Assembly: GCF_003590775.1 (NCBI RefSeq)
Contig: NZ_QYUM01000003.1
Location: forward strand, 436,501 to 500,500
DNA: 64,000 bases
Source: Sphingomonas cavernae
GTDB taxonomy: Bacteria > Pseudomonadota > Alphaproteobacteria > Sphingomonadales > Sphingomonadaceae
Reading direction: 5' to 3'
Shown: one piece after another, positions 37,793-46,868 of the stretch
How positions within the stretch are numbered: the stretch's first letter is position 1
How the letters are laid out: every line of letters starts with the position of its first letter
The notes under the pieces: model-generated
Told to the model about the DNA's origin: nothing
Database searches by the model: none
What the model saw: the letters and a program-made list of their open reading frames with translations, nothing else
Position numbers and translations under genes: made by a program

Positions 37793-40495
37793 ATGGATGC
37801 AACACATGCGATTGCCGATGCGCTGACCCGTGCCGAAGAACACGCGCCTTTCCTGCGGCTTATGCTTGAACGACACTCCGAGCTCGCGAACGCGATGCGC
37901 GACAAGGGCATCGGTGCGGCATTGGCGTTGGCGCGTACAAATGCGGCCGCTGAGCCCGATGTCGCGCGCGCGCTGCGCATTGAGCGGCAGGGATTGGCGC
38001 TGACGCTGGCGATAGGCGATCTTGCGGGCCTGCTGAGCTTTGAAGAGGTGGTGACGCACCTTTCCGATCTTGCTGATCGCGCGCTCGACCGCGCAATTAC
38101 GGCGGCGATCGCGGAGCGGACGCCCGGAGAGGAGCCGCGCGGCTTTGCGGTTCTCGCGCTCGGCAAGCATGGCAGCCGCGAGCTGAATTATTCCTCGGAT
38201 ATCGATCCGATCCTGATCTTCGATCCCGAAACGCTGCCGAGGCGTGCTCGCGAGGAGCCGGTTGAGGCCGCGGTCCGCATCGGGCGCCGTGTCGTCGAGC
38301 TGCTCCAGGCGCGCGACGCCGACGGCTATGTCTTTCGTGTTGACCTGCGGCTGCGTCCGTCGCCGGAGGCGACGCCGATCGCGCTGCCGCTCAATGCCGC
38401 GATTTCCTATTATGAATCGAGCGCACTGCCGTGGGAGCGCGCTGCCTTTATCCGTGCGCGCGCCTGTGCGGGCGATATCGCGCTTGGCACGCAATTCCTC
38501 GACGCGATCCGGCCCTTTGTATGGCGCCGCGGGCTCGACTATGGCGCGATCAGCGAAATTCGCGGCATTTCCCGCCGAATTCGCGACCATCACGCCCGGG
38601 GCCAGATTTTCGGGCCCGGCTATGATCTGAAGCGCGGCCGCGGCGGTATCCGCGAGGTGGAGTTCTTCGCGCAGATTCATCAACTCATATATGGGGGACG
38701 CGAGACGGAACTGCGTGTCCCCGCGACGCTCGACGCGCTTGCCGCGCTCGGCGCTGCCGGACGGATAGAGCGCGACGTGGAGGATGTGCTCGCCACCTCC
38801 TATCGCCTCTACCGTACGATCGAGCACCGGTTGCAGATGGTCGATGATCAGCAGACGCATAGCCTCCCGCGCGACGCTGCCGCGCTCGACAATGTCGCGC
38901 GGCTCCACGGTCTGGATGACGGCCGCGCGCTGATCGATCTGCTCTCCGGCCCGGTCGAGACGGTGGGGCGGATCTACGATCACCTCGACGATGATGGTGA
39001 CGAGACGCGCAGACTTCCCGGCGACGTCGATCTGCTTGAGCGGCAGCTTGCCGAGGCGGGATTCGCCGACGCGCAGGCGGCGCTGGCGCGCATCCAGAAA
39101 TGGCGCAACGGATCGATTCGCGCACTGAGAACGGATACCGCACGCTCGGCACTCGAAGGCGTGTTGCCGGGGCTGATCACCGCGCTGGGCCATTCGCCAG
39201 ATCCCAATGGCGCGCTCAACCGGCTGGACGACATCATTCACCGGCTGCCCAGCGCGATCAATCTGTTCCGCCTGCTCGATGCGCGTCCGGCGCTCGCTCG
39301 CCTTCTTGGTGACATTTTGAGCTATGCGCCGGCGCTCGCTGAACAGCTCGGGCGACGTCCCGAACTGCTCGACGGCCTGATCGATGCCACCGCGCTCGAT
39401 GCCGCGCCTTCGGTCGAACAACTCGCCGCGGAGTTCGCGCGCGTGGAGCGCGGCGCGGACTATCAGCAAATGCTCGATTCGGTTCGGCAGAAGGTCAACG
39501 AACGCCGCTTTGCGATGGGCGTGCAGATCGTCGAGGGTGCGGGCGATCCGCTCGAGGTGGCGGCGGGCTATGCGCGCGTCGCGGAAGCCGCAATCAACGT
39601 GCTTGCCGATGCAGCGATCGCGGAGTTCGAGACGGCACACGGCCGCGTTCCCGATAGCGAGATGGCGATCATCGGGCTGGGGCGGCTTGGTGGCGGCGCG
39701 CTGACCCATGCCTCCGACCTCGACCTGATCTATGTCTTCACGGGAAGTCATGAGGCCGAGTCGGATGGACCCAAGCGGTTAGGTGCGGTCCAATATTACA
39801 ACCGGCTTGCGCAGCGGATCAGCGCCGCGCTGTCGGTGCCCACCGCATCGGGCCCGCTTTATGAGGTGGATACACGGCTCAGACCTTCGGGCGCGCAGGG
39901 ACCGCTTGCGGTCTCGCTGACGGGTTTCGAGCGTTATCAACGCGAAAGCGCCTGGACCTGGGAGCACATGGCGCTGTGCCGCGCGCGCCCGGTCTTCGGA
40001 TCGAAAAATGCGCGTGCAGCGCTGGCGGCGAGCATCGCCGATATCCTTGATCGGCCGCGAGATGCGGCCAAACTGCTCGCCGATGCTGTCTCGATGCGTG
40101 CCGAAATGGCCAGGCACAAACCTGCCTGCGGGCCTTTCGACGTCAAGCTGATCGAGGGCGGGCTGGTCGATCTGGAATTCTGCGTCCACACAACGCAGCT
40201 TCGCAATCGGACAGGGTTCGACACCCGTTTGGCGCGCGCGATCGATGCGCTGACAACCGCAGGGCATTTGCCTGCGGAGCTGACGGATGCCTATGAGCTG
40301 CTCGCGCGCATGCTGGTGACGCTCAGGCTGGTTTCGCCTTCGTGCGACGCGCCCGAAGAGGCAACGCGTCGACTCGTCGCGCGCGCCTGCCGCCAGGAAA
40401 ACTGGGATGCGCTGCTCGACGCCTATGCCGCCGCGCGTGCCACGGTTACGCAAAGCTGGCAGCGTGTTGTTGCCGAAACCGAGGAGGTCAGTTGA
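37793..40495 (+). CDS. glnE: Glutamine synthetase adenylyltransferase/adenylyl-removing enzyme
   Basis: Bifunctional enzyme that adds AMP to or removes it from glutamine synthetase under the control of PII. It has 900 residues. Two nucleotidyltransferase domains: the N-terminal deadenylylase (GKHGSRELNYSSDIDPILIFD near 125) and the C-terminal adenylylase (GLGRLGGGALTHASDLDLIYVF near 624), each with the metal-binding DxD-type pattern. It overlaps bcp by one base (TGATG). Confidence 0.94.
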   Translation: MDATHAIADALTRAEEHAPFLRLMLERHSELANAMRDKGIGAALALARTNAAAEPDVARALRIERQGLALTLAIGDLAGLLSFEEVVTHLSDLADRALDRAITAAIAERTPGEEPRGFAVLALGKHGSRELNYSSDIDPILIFDPETLPRRAREEPVEAAVRIGRRVVELLQARDADGYVFRVDLRLRPSPEATPIALPLNAAISYYESSALPWERAAFIRARACAGDIALGTQFLDAIRPFVWRRGLDYGAISEIRGISRRIRDHHARGQIFGPGYDLKRGRGGIREVEFFAQIHQLIYGGRETELRVPATLDALAALGAAGRIERDVEDVLATSYRLYRTIEHRLQMVDDQQTHSLPRDAAALDNVARLHGLDDGRALIDLLSGPVETVGRIYDHLDDDGDETRRLPGDVDLLERQLAEAGFADAQAALARIQKWRNGSIRALRTDTARSALEGVLPGLITALGHSPDPNGALNRLDDIIHRLPSAINLFRLLDARPALARLLGDILSYAPALAEQLGRRPELLDGLIDATALDAAPSVEQLAAEFARVERGADYQQMLDSVRQKVNERRFAMGVQIVEGAGDPLEVAAGYARVAEAAINVLADAAIAEFETAHGRVPDSEMAIIGLGRLGGGALTHASDLDLIYVFTGSHEAESDGPKRLGAVQYYNRLAQRISAALSVPTASGPLYEVDTRLRPSGAQGPLAVSLTGFERYQRESAWTWEHMALCRARPVFGSKNARAALAASIADILDRPRDAAKLLADAVSMRAEMARHKPACGPFDVKLIEGGLVDLEFCVHTTQLRNRTGFDTRLARAIDALTTAGHLPAELTDAYELLARMLVTLRLVSPSCDAPEEATRRLVARACRQENWDALLDAYAAARATVTQSWQRVVAETEEVS

Positions 40496-40959
40496 TGTTG
40501 AAACCAGGCGATGCCGCGCCCGATGTCATGCTCACAATGCCCGATGGGAGCGCGAAGAGCCTGTCCGACTGGCGCGGCAAGTCGCTCGTGCTCTATTTCT
40601 ATCCCAAGGACGATACCACCGGTTGTACCGCCGAGGCGCAGGCCTTTACCGAATTGATCGGCGATTTCGACGGTGCGGGCGCCGCGGTACTCGGCGTTTC
40701 CAGGGACACGCCGGCGAAGCACGGCAAGTTCATCGCCAAATATGACCTCAAGGTCGCGCTCGCTACTGACGCGGATGACAGCGTGTGCGAGGCGTTCGGC
40801 ACCTGGGTCGAAAAGAGCATGTACGGCCGCAACTATATGGGGATCGAGCGCGCGACCTTTCTGATCGACAAGGACGGCAGGATCGCGCGGATCTGGCGCA
40901 AGGTGAAGGTGAAGGGGCACGCCGAGGAAGTCCTGGCCGCGGTGAAGGCGCTGGGCTGA
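40495..40959 (+). CDS. bcp: Thioredoxin-dependent peroxiredoxin (Bcp/PrxQ)
   Basis: Atypical 2-Cys peroxiredoxin that reduces hydroperoxides. It has 154 residues from ATG 40495. A longer in-frame reading would run into glnE. The peroxidatic Cys44 lies in YPKDDTTGCTAEAQ. The resolving Cys five residues on is absent (Ala/Glu/Ala here), so it may work as a 1-Cys form or use another Cys. The ending IWRKVKVKGHAEEVL is typical. Confidence 0.92.
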   Translation: MLKPGDAAPDVMLTMPDGSAKSLSDWRGKSLVLYFYPKDDTTGCTAEAQAFTELIGDFDGAGAAVLGVSRDTPAKHGKFIAKYDLKVALATDADDSVCEAFGTWVEKSMYGRNYMGIERATFLIDKDGRIARIWRKVKVKGHAEEVLAAVKALG

Positions 40960-40962
40960 ACG

Positions 40963-41742
40963 ATGCAGAGCGTAAGCGCGGCGATCCGCGGCGTGCTGCT
41001 CGCTGACGTGCCTGCCGATAAGGTTCGGGTGGCGCGCCGGGTAGCGCGCGACTGGCGCATGGGCCGATTGGCGCACGATTTTTCGGTGGCCATGCCCGAT
41101 CGGCCGGCGCGGCCTGAGCGCCCCGAACTGCTGCCGCCCAATCGCATGCCCAAGCGCGGCAGGGGCGGCTCCGAACGAGGGCGCGTGGCCATGCTTCATG
41201 CGCTCGCGCATATCGAATATGTCGCGATTGATCTCGCATTCGACATGGCCGGGCGCTTCGGAAGCGAGTTCCCTCGAGGCTTTGTCGATGACTGGATGAA
41301 GGTCGGCGCAGATGAGGCGATGCACTTCGCGTTGCTCGACCGGCGCCTGCGAACGCTCGGCAGCGGATATGGTGCGCATCCTGCACATGACGGTCTGTGG
41401 GAAGCCGCTGGAGAAACCGCGCACGACGCAATGGCGCGTCTGGCGGTGGTGCCGATGGTGCTCGAGGCGCGCGGGCTCGACATCACGCCGATGACGATCG
41501 AGCGTTTTCGCAGTGCCGGCGACGAGCCCTCCGCACGCATCCTCCAGCGCATCATGACCGATGAAATTGTGCATGTCTCGGCGGGCACGCGCTGGTTCAA
41601 CTGGGCGTGCGTTCGCGACGATTCGGACCCGGTTAACAAATGGAAAACGCTGGTAAACCGCCATTTTCGCGGCGTGCTGAAACCCCCATTCAACGACTCA
41701 GCGCGGGCGGCTGCCGGTCTAACGCAAGATTTTTACTTATGA
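40963..41742 (+). CDS. DUF455 ferritin-like protein
   Basis: A 259-residue protein. The helical pattern with HALAHIEYVAIDLAFD (near 77), DEAMHFALLDRRL (near 119) and DEIVHVSAGTRWF (near 200) supplies Glu/His pairs of a di-iron four-helix bundle, as in the DUF455 family. Its substrate is unknown. The gene follows bcp after three bases, so a link to oxidative stress is possible. Confidence 0.8.
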   Translation: MQSVSAAIRGVLLADVPADKVRVARRVARDWRMGRLAHDFSVAMPDRPARPERPELLPPNRMPKRGRGGSERGRVAMLHALAHIEYVAIDLAFDMAGRFGSEFPRGFVDDWMKVGADEAMHFALLDRRLRTLGSGYGAHPAHDGLWEAAGETAHDAMARLAVVPMVLEARGLDITPMTIERFRSAGDEPSARILQRIMTDEIVHVSAGTRWFNWACVRDDSDPVNKWKTLVNRHFRGVLKPPFNDSARAAAGLTQDFYL

Positions 41743-41869
41743 CTTGTAGAAAGCGCCCGGGCTTTTCAGAAAGGCTGGGCATCAGAAAGGGCGGGGCAAG
41801 CCCGATGTAAGAACAAACGAAACCACGCTGGTCGCGATCGGCGTTTACAAGCCGATCTCTGGGGGTCGC

Positions 41870-42634
41870 ATGGGCGTGAATATGTATTTCAAGAACGTAT
41901 TTTCGATGGGCGGGTTCCGTATTACCTCGCGCATCCCAGAAATTCTTGCCATTGCCGCAGCGCTGGTCGCCGCGCCTGCTGCGCAGGCCGCCGATGCCGA
42001 GACCGCAGCAAGCGCCAATGCAGCCGTTGCCGCCCTTTCCACCCCCGCAACCGGGGGTGTTTTTGAAAAGGCGTCGCCGCGCGAGGCCGCAGCCGATCCG
42101 CAGTACCGCTCGCTCTTCCTGTCGTGGAAGAAGCTCGATCAGGTCGGGATTCAGGGCAGCGTTTCGATCCCGTCGCAAAAGCCGGTTTCCGAGCTCGCCT
42201 TCACCAGCAATTTCGGTTTCCGTTCAGACCCGTTCCGCGGCAGCCGTGCAATGCACGCGGGCGTCGACATCCCGGGGCCGCTCGGCACCGCGATCTACGC
42301 AACCGCCGACGGCGTCGTTGGCCGCGCTCAGCGCCTTGGCGGTTATGGCAATTATGTCGAGATCGAGCACGGCCAGGGCATCCAGACCCGTTATGGCCAT
42401 CTCTCGGCAATCCTCGTTGCGCCCAATACGCGCGTGAAGCGCGGCCAGTTGATCGGGCGTATGGGCTCGACGGGCCGCTCCACGGGCAGCCATCTCCATT
42501 ATGAAGTCCGTCTGGACGGCCGCGCGGTTAACCCGATGCCGTTCCTCCAGTCGTCGGATTATCTGGTTGCGCTCCAGCAGCGCGAGAACACCGGAACCAC
42601 CCGCATCGCGATGGGCGGACCGGACAAGGAGTAA
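41870..42634 (+). CDS. M23-family peptidoglycan endopeptidase
   Basis: Exported LytM-type metallopeptidase. It has 254 residues. A signal peptide ends at about AAQA (residues 34-38). The catalytic domain (about 108-235) has the full zinc set: HAGVD (HxxxD) and HLHYE (HxH). FTSNFGFRSDPF precedes the first motif. Intact motifs suggest an active D,D-endopeptidase rather than a degenerate EnvC/NlpD-type activator. The 127-base gap upstream shows no other gene. Confidence 0.88.
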   Translation: MGVNMYFKNVFSMGGFRITSRIPEILAIAAALVAAPAAQAADAETAASANAAVAALSTPATGGVFEKASPREAAADPQYRSLFLSWKKLDQVGIQGSVSIPSQKPVSELAFTSNFGFRSDPFRGSRAMHAGVDIPGPLGTAIYATADGVVGRAQRLGGYGNYVEIEHGQGIQTRYGHLSAILVAPNTRVKRGQLIGRMGSTGRSTGSHLHYEVRLDGRAVNPMPFLQSSDYLVALQQRENTGTTRIAMGGPDKE

Positions 42635-42698
42635 GCGGAGAGGAAAGGGGTCGGCGCAACATGTTGCAGCCGGCCCCACCGCTCACTATCTGGGTTCC

Positions 42699-43034
42699 AT
42701 GAGCGAACCGCTTCCTATCGAAATCACCCCCTCTGCCGCAGCGCGCGTCGCAGCCATTGCTGTGCGTCAGGGCAAGCCCGCGATTCTCAGGCTCGCGGTG
42801 GAAGGCGGCGGATGCTCGGGCTTCCAGTATCGCTTCGGCCTTGCCGACAACATCGAGACTGAGGACATCACGGTTTCGCGTGATGGCGTCCAGCTTGTCG
42901 TCGATCCGGTCAGCCTCGACCTGGTGCGCGGCTCGGCGGTCGATTTTGTCGAATCGCTTGGCGGCTCGGCCTTCCGGGTGACCAATCCCAATGCGGCTTC
43001 CGGCTGCGGCTGCGGATCGAGTTTCTCGATCTGA
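42699..43034 (+). CDS. erpA: A-type iron-sulfur carrier (ErpA/IscA family)
   Basis: Iron-sulfur insertion protein of the HesB/IscA family. It has 111 residues from ATG 42699. Cys39 in GGGCSGFQY and Cys103/Cys105 in SGCGCGSSF form the conserved triad. There are no suf or isc genes nearby, so a stand-alone ErpA role is likely. Confidence 0.9.
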   Translation: MSEPLPIEITPSAAARVAAIAVRQGKPAILRLAVEGGGCSGFQYRFGLADNIETEDITVSRDGVQLVVDPVSLDLVRGSAVDFVESLGGSAFRVTNPNAASGCGCGSSFSI

Positions 43035-43042
43035 CGCGAAGC

Positions 43043-43135
43043 GTCACCCTGAACTTGTTTCAGGGTCCATGAACACGATATTGTCAGAACTTGGGCCGCC
43101 TGTGTTCATGGATGCTGAAACAAGTTCAGCATGAC
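43043..43135. repeat. Paired palindromic element, CCCTGAACTTG family
   Basis: Left arm 43043-43075 and right arm 43103-43135. The inner ends tgaaca/tgttca also pair. It occupies the erpA-xthA gap. Confidence 0.9.
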
Positions 43136-43167
43136 GGGGCGCGCATTAGCGGCTAATCCTTCGCCCC

Positions 43168-43944
43168 ATGAAAATCGCGACATATAACGTCAACGGCATC
43201 AAGGCGCGGTTGCCGCGGCTGCTCGAATGGCTCGACGAAACCAGGCCCGACATCGCCTGCCTGCAGGAGCTCAAAAGCTCCGATGAGACCTTTCCCGAAG
43301 CCGACATCCGCGGCGCGGGATACGGCGCGGTGTGGCACGGGCAAAAGGGCTTTAACGGTGTCGCAATCCTCGCGCGCGGTGTCGATCCGGTCGAGGTGCA
43401 GCGCGGGCTGGATGGCGAGCCCGAGGATGAGCACAGCCGCTATATCGAGGCGGATGTGATGGGGCTGCGCGTCGCGTCGATCTATCTGCCCAACGGCAAT
43501 CCCCAACCGGGACCAAAGTTCGACTACAAGCTGCGCTGGCTGAAGCGGCTTCAGGACCGCGCGCGCGCCGTGCTTGCCGAGGAGGTGCCCGCGGTGCTGG
43601 CGGGCGACTATAACGTCATCCCCAATGACGACGACGTCTTCAATCCACAGGCGATGATGAACGATGCGCTGATGCAGCCCGAGAGCCGCGCCGCCTTTCG
43701 CACGCTGTGCTTTCAGGGCTGGACCGACGCGATCCGTACGCGGCACCCCAATGGCGGGGTCTGGACCTTCTGGGACTATCAGGCGGGCGGCTGGCAGCGC
43801 GACGCAGGCTTTCGCATCGATCACCTGCTGCTGAGTCCACAGGCGGCCGATCGCCTTGTCGACGCCAATGTCGACAAGGCGCACCGCGGTCGGGAAAAGG
43901 CGAGCGACCACGCCGCGACCTGGACGATCCTGCGCGACATGTAG
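43168..43944 (+). CDS. xthA: Exodeoxyribonuclease III
   Basis: AP endonuclease and 3'-5' exonuclease of base excision repair. It has 258 residues. MKIATYNVNGIKARL at the start, CLQELKSSDETFP (catalytic Glu near 35), GDYNVIPNDDDV (Asp/Asn near 150) and the C-terminal RIDHLLLSP and SDHAATW complete the Mg-dependent active site. Confidence 0.94.
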   Translation: MKIATYNVNGIKARLPRLLEWLDETRPDIACLQELKSSDETFPEADIRGAGYGAVWHGQKGFNGVAILARGVDPVEVQRGLDGEPEDEHSRYIEADVMGLRVASIYLPNGNPQPGPKFDYKLRWLKRLQDRARAVLAEEVPAVLAGDYNVIPNDDDVFNPQAMMNDALMQPESRAAFRTLCFQGWTDAIRTRHPNGGVWTFWDYQAGGWQRDAGFRIDHLLLSPQAADRLVDANVDKAHRGREKASDHAATWTILRDM

Positions 43945-43995
43945 GAAAGTAGGTTAGGGAAGGTGAGGCCAAGGCCGGGCGTTCGTCGATAAATT

Positions 43996-44030
43996 TACCC
44001 GGATAATATTGACGGATTTTTATCCGGGTA
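43996..44030. promoter_or_regulatory. Inverted repeat TACCCGGATAA upstream of the DUF2239 gene
   Basis: TACCCGGATAA (43996-44006) and its exact complement TTATCCGGGTA (44020-44030) are separated by 13 bases, 28 bases before the gene. The A/T-rich flanks suggest a promoter overlapping an operator. The cognate regulator is not identifiable here. Confidence 0.6.
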
Positions 44031-44057
44031 ATATATGGGCGTCCGAAAGGATGACCC

Positions 44058-44570
44058 ATGGACAGCACGTGCACCGCCTTTGTCGGCGATATCTGGATCG
44101 CAAGCGGCGCGCCCGACGAGGTTCGCGATACGATGCGCAGTTTCGACAATGATCGGGCGGCGGGCGCGCTGCTCGTGTTCGACGACGAAACCGGCCGCCA
44201 GATCGATCTCGACATGCGGATGGAGGAACCCGCGCGCGCGCGCGGCCGGCCAAGGCTGGGCGTGATCGCGCGCGAGGTAACGCTGCTGCCGCGCCATTGG
44301 GAGTGGCTGCGCACGCAGCAGGGCGGGGCGTCGGTGACGCTGAGGCGGCTGATTGACGATGCGCGCAAGCACCAGGGTCGCGATCCGCGCACGGCGCGTG
44401 ATGCGACCTATCATTTCCTGTCGGCGATCGCGGGTGACAAGCCGGGCTTCGAGGAGGCGATCCGCGCGCTCTACGCGGGCGACGAGGCGCGATTCAATGT
44501 GCTGGTGGGCGATTGGCCCGTGGGCATACGGGATCACGCGCGTTCGCTTGCAGAGGGCGCCTGGAGTTAG
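44058..44570 (+). CDS. DUF2239 family protein
   Basis: A 170-residue soluble protein: CTAFVGDIWIASG at the N terminus, RGRPRLGVIAREVTLLPRHWEWL near 68-90, and ATYHFLSAIAGDKPGFEEAIRALYAGD near 115. These are typical of DUF2239. The central LGVIAREVTLLPRHWEWL with GGASVTLRRLIDDAR resembles a short ribbon-helix-helix-like DNA-binding segment, so it could regulate itself through the upstream palindrome. That is inference. Confidence 0.75.
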   Translation: MDSTCTAFVGDIWIASGAPDEVRDTMRSFDNDRAAGALLVFDDETGRQIDLDMRMEEPARARGRPRLGVIAREVTLLPRHWEWLRTQQGGASVTLRRLIDDARKHQGRDPRTARDATYHFLSAIAGDKPGFEEAIRALYAGDEARFNVLVGDWPVGIRDHARSLAEGAWS

Positions 44571-44590
44571 GCACATTCAACACACAAAAG

Positions 44591-44620
44591 GGCCAGCCGG
44601 CATCAGCCGCGCTGGCCTCT
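44591..44620. terminator. Bidirectional terminator candidate
   Basis: ggccagc (44591-44597) pairs with gctggcc (44611-44617), with aaaag before and ctctt after. It lies between the convergent DUF2239 and bfr genes. Confidence 0.6.
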
Positions 44621-44640
44621 TGCGTGCGGATGTGCCGTGC

Positions 44641-45120
44641 TCAATCGTCTTCGGGCTTGGACTGTAGCTGGATGTAGTTCTGCAGGCCCATGCGCTCGAT
44701 CATGTCGAACTGCTTTTCCAGCACGTCGACATGCTCTTCCTCATTCTCGAGGATCTCGGCAAGCAGGTCGCGGCTGACATAGTCGCGCACGCTTTCGCAA
44801 TGCGCGATCGCGTCGCGCAACAGCGGGATCGCCTCATTCTCCAGCGCAAGGTCAGCCTTCAGGATTTCCTCGACGGTCTCGCCGATCTTGAGGCGGCCGA
44901 GAAGCTGGAAATTGGGTAGCCCGTCGAGAAAGAAGATGCGCTCGGACAGCTTGTCCGCATGCTTCATCTCGTCGATGGACTCGTGACGTTCGAAATCGGC
45001 AAGCCGGCTGACGCCCCAATTGTCGAGCATGCGGTAGTGGAGCCAATATTGGTTTACCGCGGTCAGCTCGTTCTTGAGAGCCTCGTTCAAATATTCGATG
45101 ACCTTGGTATCGCCCTTCAC
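44641..45120 (-). CDS. bfr: Bacterioferritin
   Basis: Heme-containing iron storage 24-mer. Start GTG at 45120, with AAGGAG 8 bases upstream. This gives 159 residues, exactly the family size. All ferroxidase ligands are present (Glu18, Glu51, His54, Glu94, Glu127, His130), as is the heme ligand Met52. It is preceded in the same direction by bfd, which releases its iron. Confidence 0.95.
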   Translation of the reverse strand: MKGDTKVIEYLNEALKNELTAVNQYWLHYRMLDNWGVSRLADFERHESIDEMKHADKLSERIFFLDGLPNFQLLGRLKIGETVEEILKADLALENEAIPLLRDAIAHCESVRDYVSRDLLAEILENEEEHVDVLEKQFDMIERMGLQNYIQLQSKPEDD

Positions 45121-45228
45121 TGTATGCTCCTTTGTCGGGAAGCCATGAATATACGCCCGAACAGGCATTCAGTGAAGCAAAAAAGCGGCGGATTTCTGCG
45201 GTTTATTCGGCGAAACTAGTCGCTATTG

Positions 45229-45402
45229 TCAGGCGGTCGCAAGCTCGGACTTGATAATGCTTTGCGCGAACGGAATGCATTGTCCGCAGCGCGTACGGCG
45301 GCCAAGCGCGGCATAGGCGCTGCACGCATTGCGTCCCCCGCCGCTGCGCACCGTTTCGCGCAAATCCTTTTCCCGAATGGCATTGCAGACGCAGACGACC
45401 AA
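45229..45402 (-). CDS. bfd: Bacterioferritin-associated ferredoxin
   Basis: A 57-residue [2Fe-2S] protein that reduces the core of Bfr to mobilise iron. The Cys set is VVCVCNAIREKDL (two Cys at 4 and 6) and RCGQCIPFAQSII (Cys39 and Cys42). NACSAYAALG is between them. The start is a TTG at 45402 with a strong GGAGG 7 bases upstream. No ATG or GTG is available in frame near it, which explains why it is easily missed. It forms an operon with bfr 108 bases downstream. Confidence 0.88.
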   Translation of the reverse strand: MVVCVCNAIREKDLRETVRSGGGRNACSAYAALGRRTRCGQCIPFAQSIIKSELATA

Positions 45403-45428
45403 GGCGAATCCTCCGATTATGATTCGGA

Positions 45429-45446
45429 GATAAGGATAATGATAAT
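45429..45446. promoter_or_regulatory. Fur-box-like site upstream of bfd
   Basis: Three tandem hexamers GATAAG, GATAAT, GATAAT at 45429-45446 lie 27-44 bases upstream of the bfd start. Over 19 bases they match 15 positions of the classical Fur box. Iron control of bfd-bfr is well known in other bacteria. Confidence 0.65.
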
Positions 45447-45516
45447 GGATCGCAATATAGAAATGACGTTCGGGTTGTTTCAGCCGGCGCGATGCGACGA
45501 ACCGAGCCAGGGTATA

Positions 45517-46773
45517 TCAGTTCGCTGAGCGGCGCATCGGCTGAAGACGGCCGCGCGCGAGCGATCGCCATAGCCATTCGAAGGGCCCATAGGCGAAGCG
45601 ATCGAGCCAGGGCTTGGACCATAGCAGCATCAACACCCAGACGGCGACCACGAACAGGTACACATTTGCGCGCGAAACCGTGCCGAACAGACCCAGCCCA
45701 TAGCCATAGAACAGCGTCGTCATGACAATGCTGGTGCCCAGATAGTTGGTGAAGGCCGCGCGCCCCGCCGCTGCGATCCGGGCGACGATCGGGCTGGCGG
45801 CAAAGTGCTGGAGAAGCCAGATGCCGAGCGCGGCATGTGCGATGACGAGCACGATGCGGAAAGGCGCCGCCCAGACGAACACCGCCCCGAATGTGGTCAG
45901 CGCATCGAAGCCGCTGAGCATGCACCACGCGCACAGCAAGATCATCGGCGGCAGCCCGATCAGGTAGAATCGCATCGCGGTCGCGCGGTAGCGTTCGGGA
46001 GCCCACCCGCCCGTCAGAAAGCCGTTCCTGAGCAGCGCCATCCCCAGCAGCATGAGGCCGAGCGTCTCCACCCCCGACATCAGGATCATCAGCAGCGGGC
46101 CCGTGACGCGATCGCCAGTGCGGTACCCAAGGATCCCGGCATAATCGCTGCGATATACCGCGATTTCCTTCGCAATCGCGGCGCTTCCCGGAGCGCCGAG
46201 CCCTTCGCGCATTGCCTGAAAGCTGGCGATCGCTTGCGCCGTCGCGTCTGGCGCGCTGGCCGCCATCTGCATCAAGATCATCATCGCCAGCATGAAGACC
46301 CACAGAAAGAAGCTGAGCGCGATGAAGATGATCCCCCATTTGATGAGGTTCATCGGTTCGCGGTCGCTGAATAGCCAGGCGATGCAGCCGACCACCGCGT
46401 AGAGCACGAGAATGTCGCCGAACCAGACCAGATAATAATGCGCCAGCCCGAACAGCAGCAGCCACAGCATGCGCCGTGCATGCACTTTGCCGCCATCCTC
46501 GCCCCGGGCCTCGGCACGGTCGACGACGAGGAGCATGCTCGCGCCGAAGAGCAGCGAGAACAGCCCGCGCATCTTGCCGTCGACGAGCACGAAATTGACC
46601 GCCCAGACGCCGAGGTCGATCGGGCGCGTGCCCCCCCAGGCGAGCGGGTTGATATAGGCCTGCTCGGGCATGGTGAAGGCGATGACGTTCATCACCAATA
46701 TGCCCATGACCGCAACGCCGCGGATCGCGTCGAGCGTCAGCAGCCGGGGTGGTGGGGCGCTCGTGCTGTGCAT
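45517..46773 (-). CDS. DUF418 family membrane protein
   Basis: A 418-residue protein with about ten membrane helices. Signature RLLTLDAIRGVAVMGILVMNV near the N terminus, then GKMRGLFSLLFGASM near 76. The C-terminal DUF418 region ends with PLEWLWRSL-type sequence (GPFEWLWRSLARG). The start at 46773 rather than 46776 gives proper spacing to GGGGAGGA. Transport or acyl-transfer roles have been proposed for the family, but none can be assigned here. Confidence 0.8.
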   Translation of the reverse strand: MHSTSAPPPRLLTLDAIRGVAVMGILVMNVIAFTMPEQAYINPLAWGGTRPIDLGVWAVNFVLVDGKMRGLFSLLFGASMLLVVDRAEARGEDGGKVHARRMLWLLLFGLAHYYLVWFGDILVLYAVVGCIAWLFSDREPMNLIKWGIIFIALSFFLWVFMLAMMILMQMAASAPDATAQAIASFQAMREGLGAPGSAAIAKEIAVYRSDYAGILGYRTGDRVTGPLLMILMSGVETLGLMLLGMALLRNGFLTGGWAPERYRATAMRFYLIGLPPMILLCAWCMLSGFDALTTFGAVFVWAAPFRIVLVIAHAALGIWLLQHFAASPIVARIAAAGRAAFTNYLGTSIVMTTLFYGYGLGLFGTVSRANVYLFVVAVWVLMLLWSKPWLDRFAYGPFEWLWRSLARGRLQPMRRSAN

Positions 46774-46868
46774 CATTCCTCCCCGCGATCGTCTGCGGGA
46801 TGTGGACCGTGACCATGCGGTTTGGCAAGTGCTTGCGGCTCCCTCAGGTTTGCGCGACACCGGGCGCG

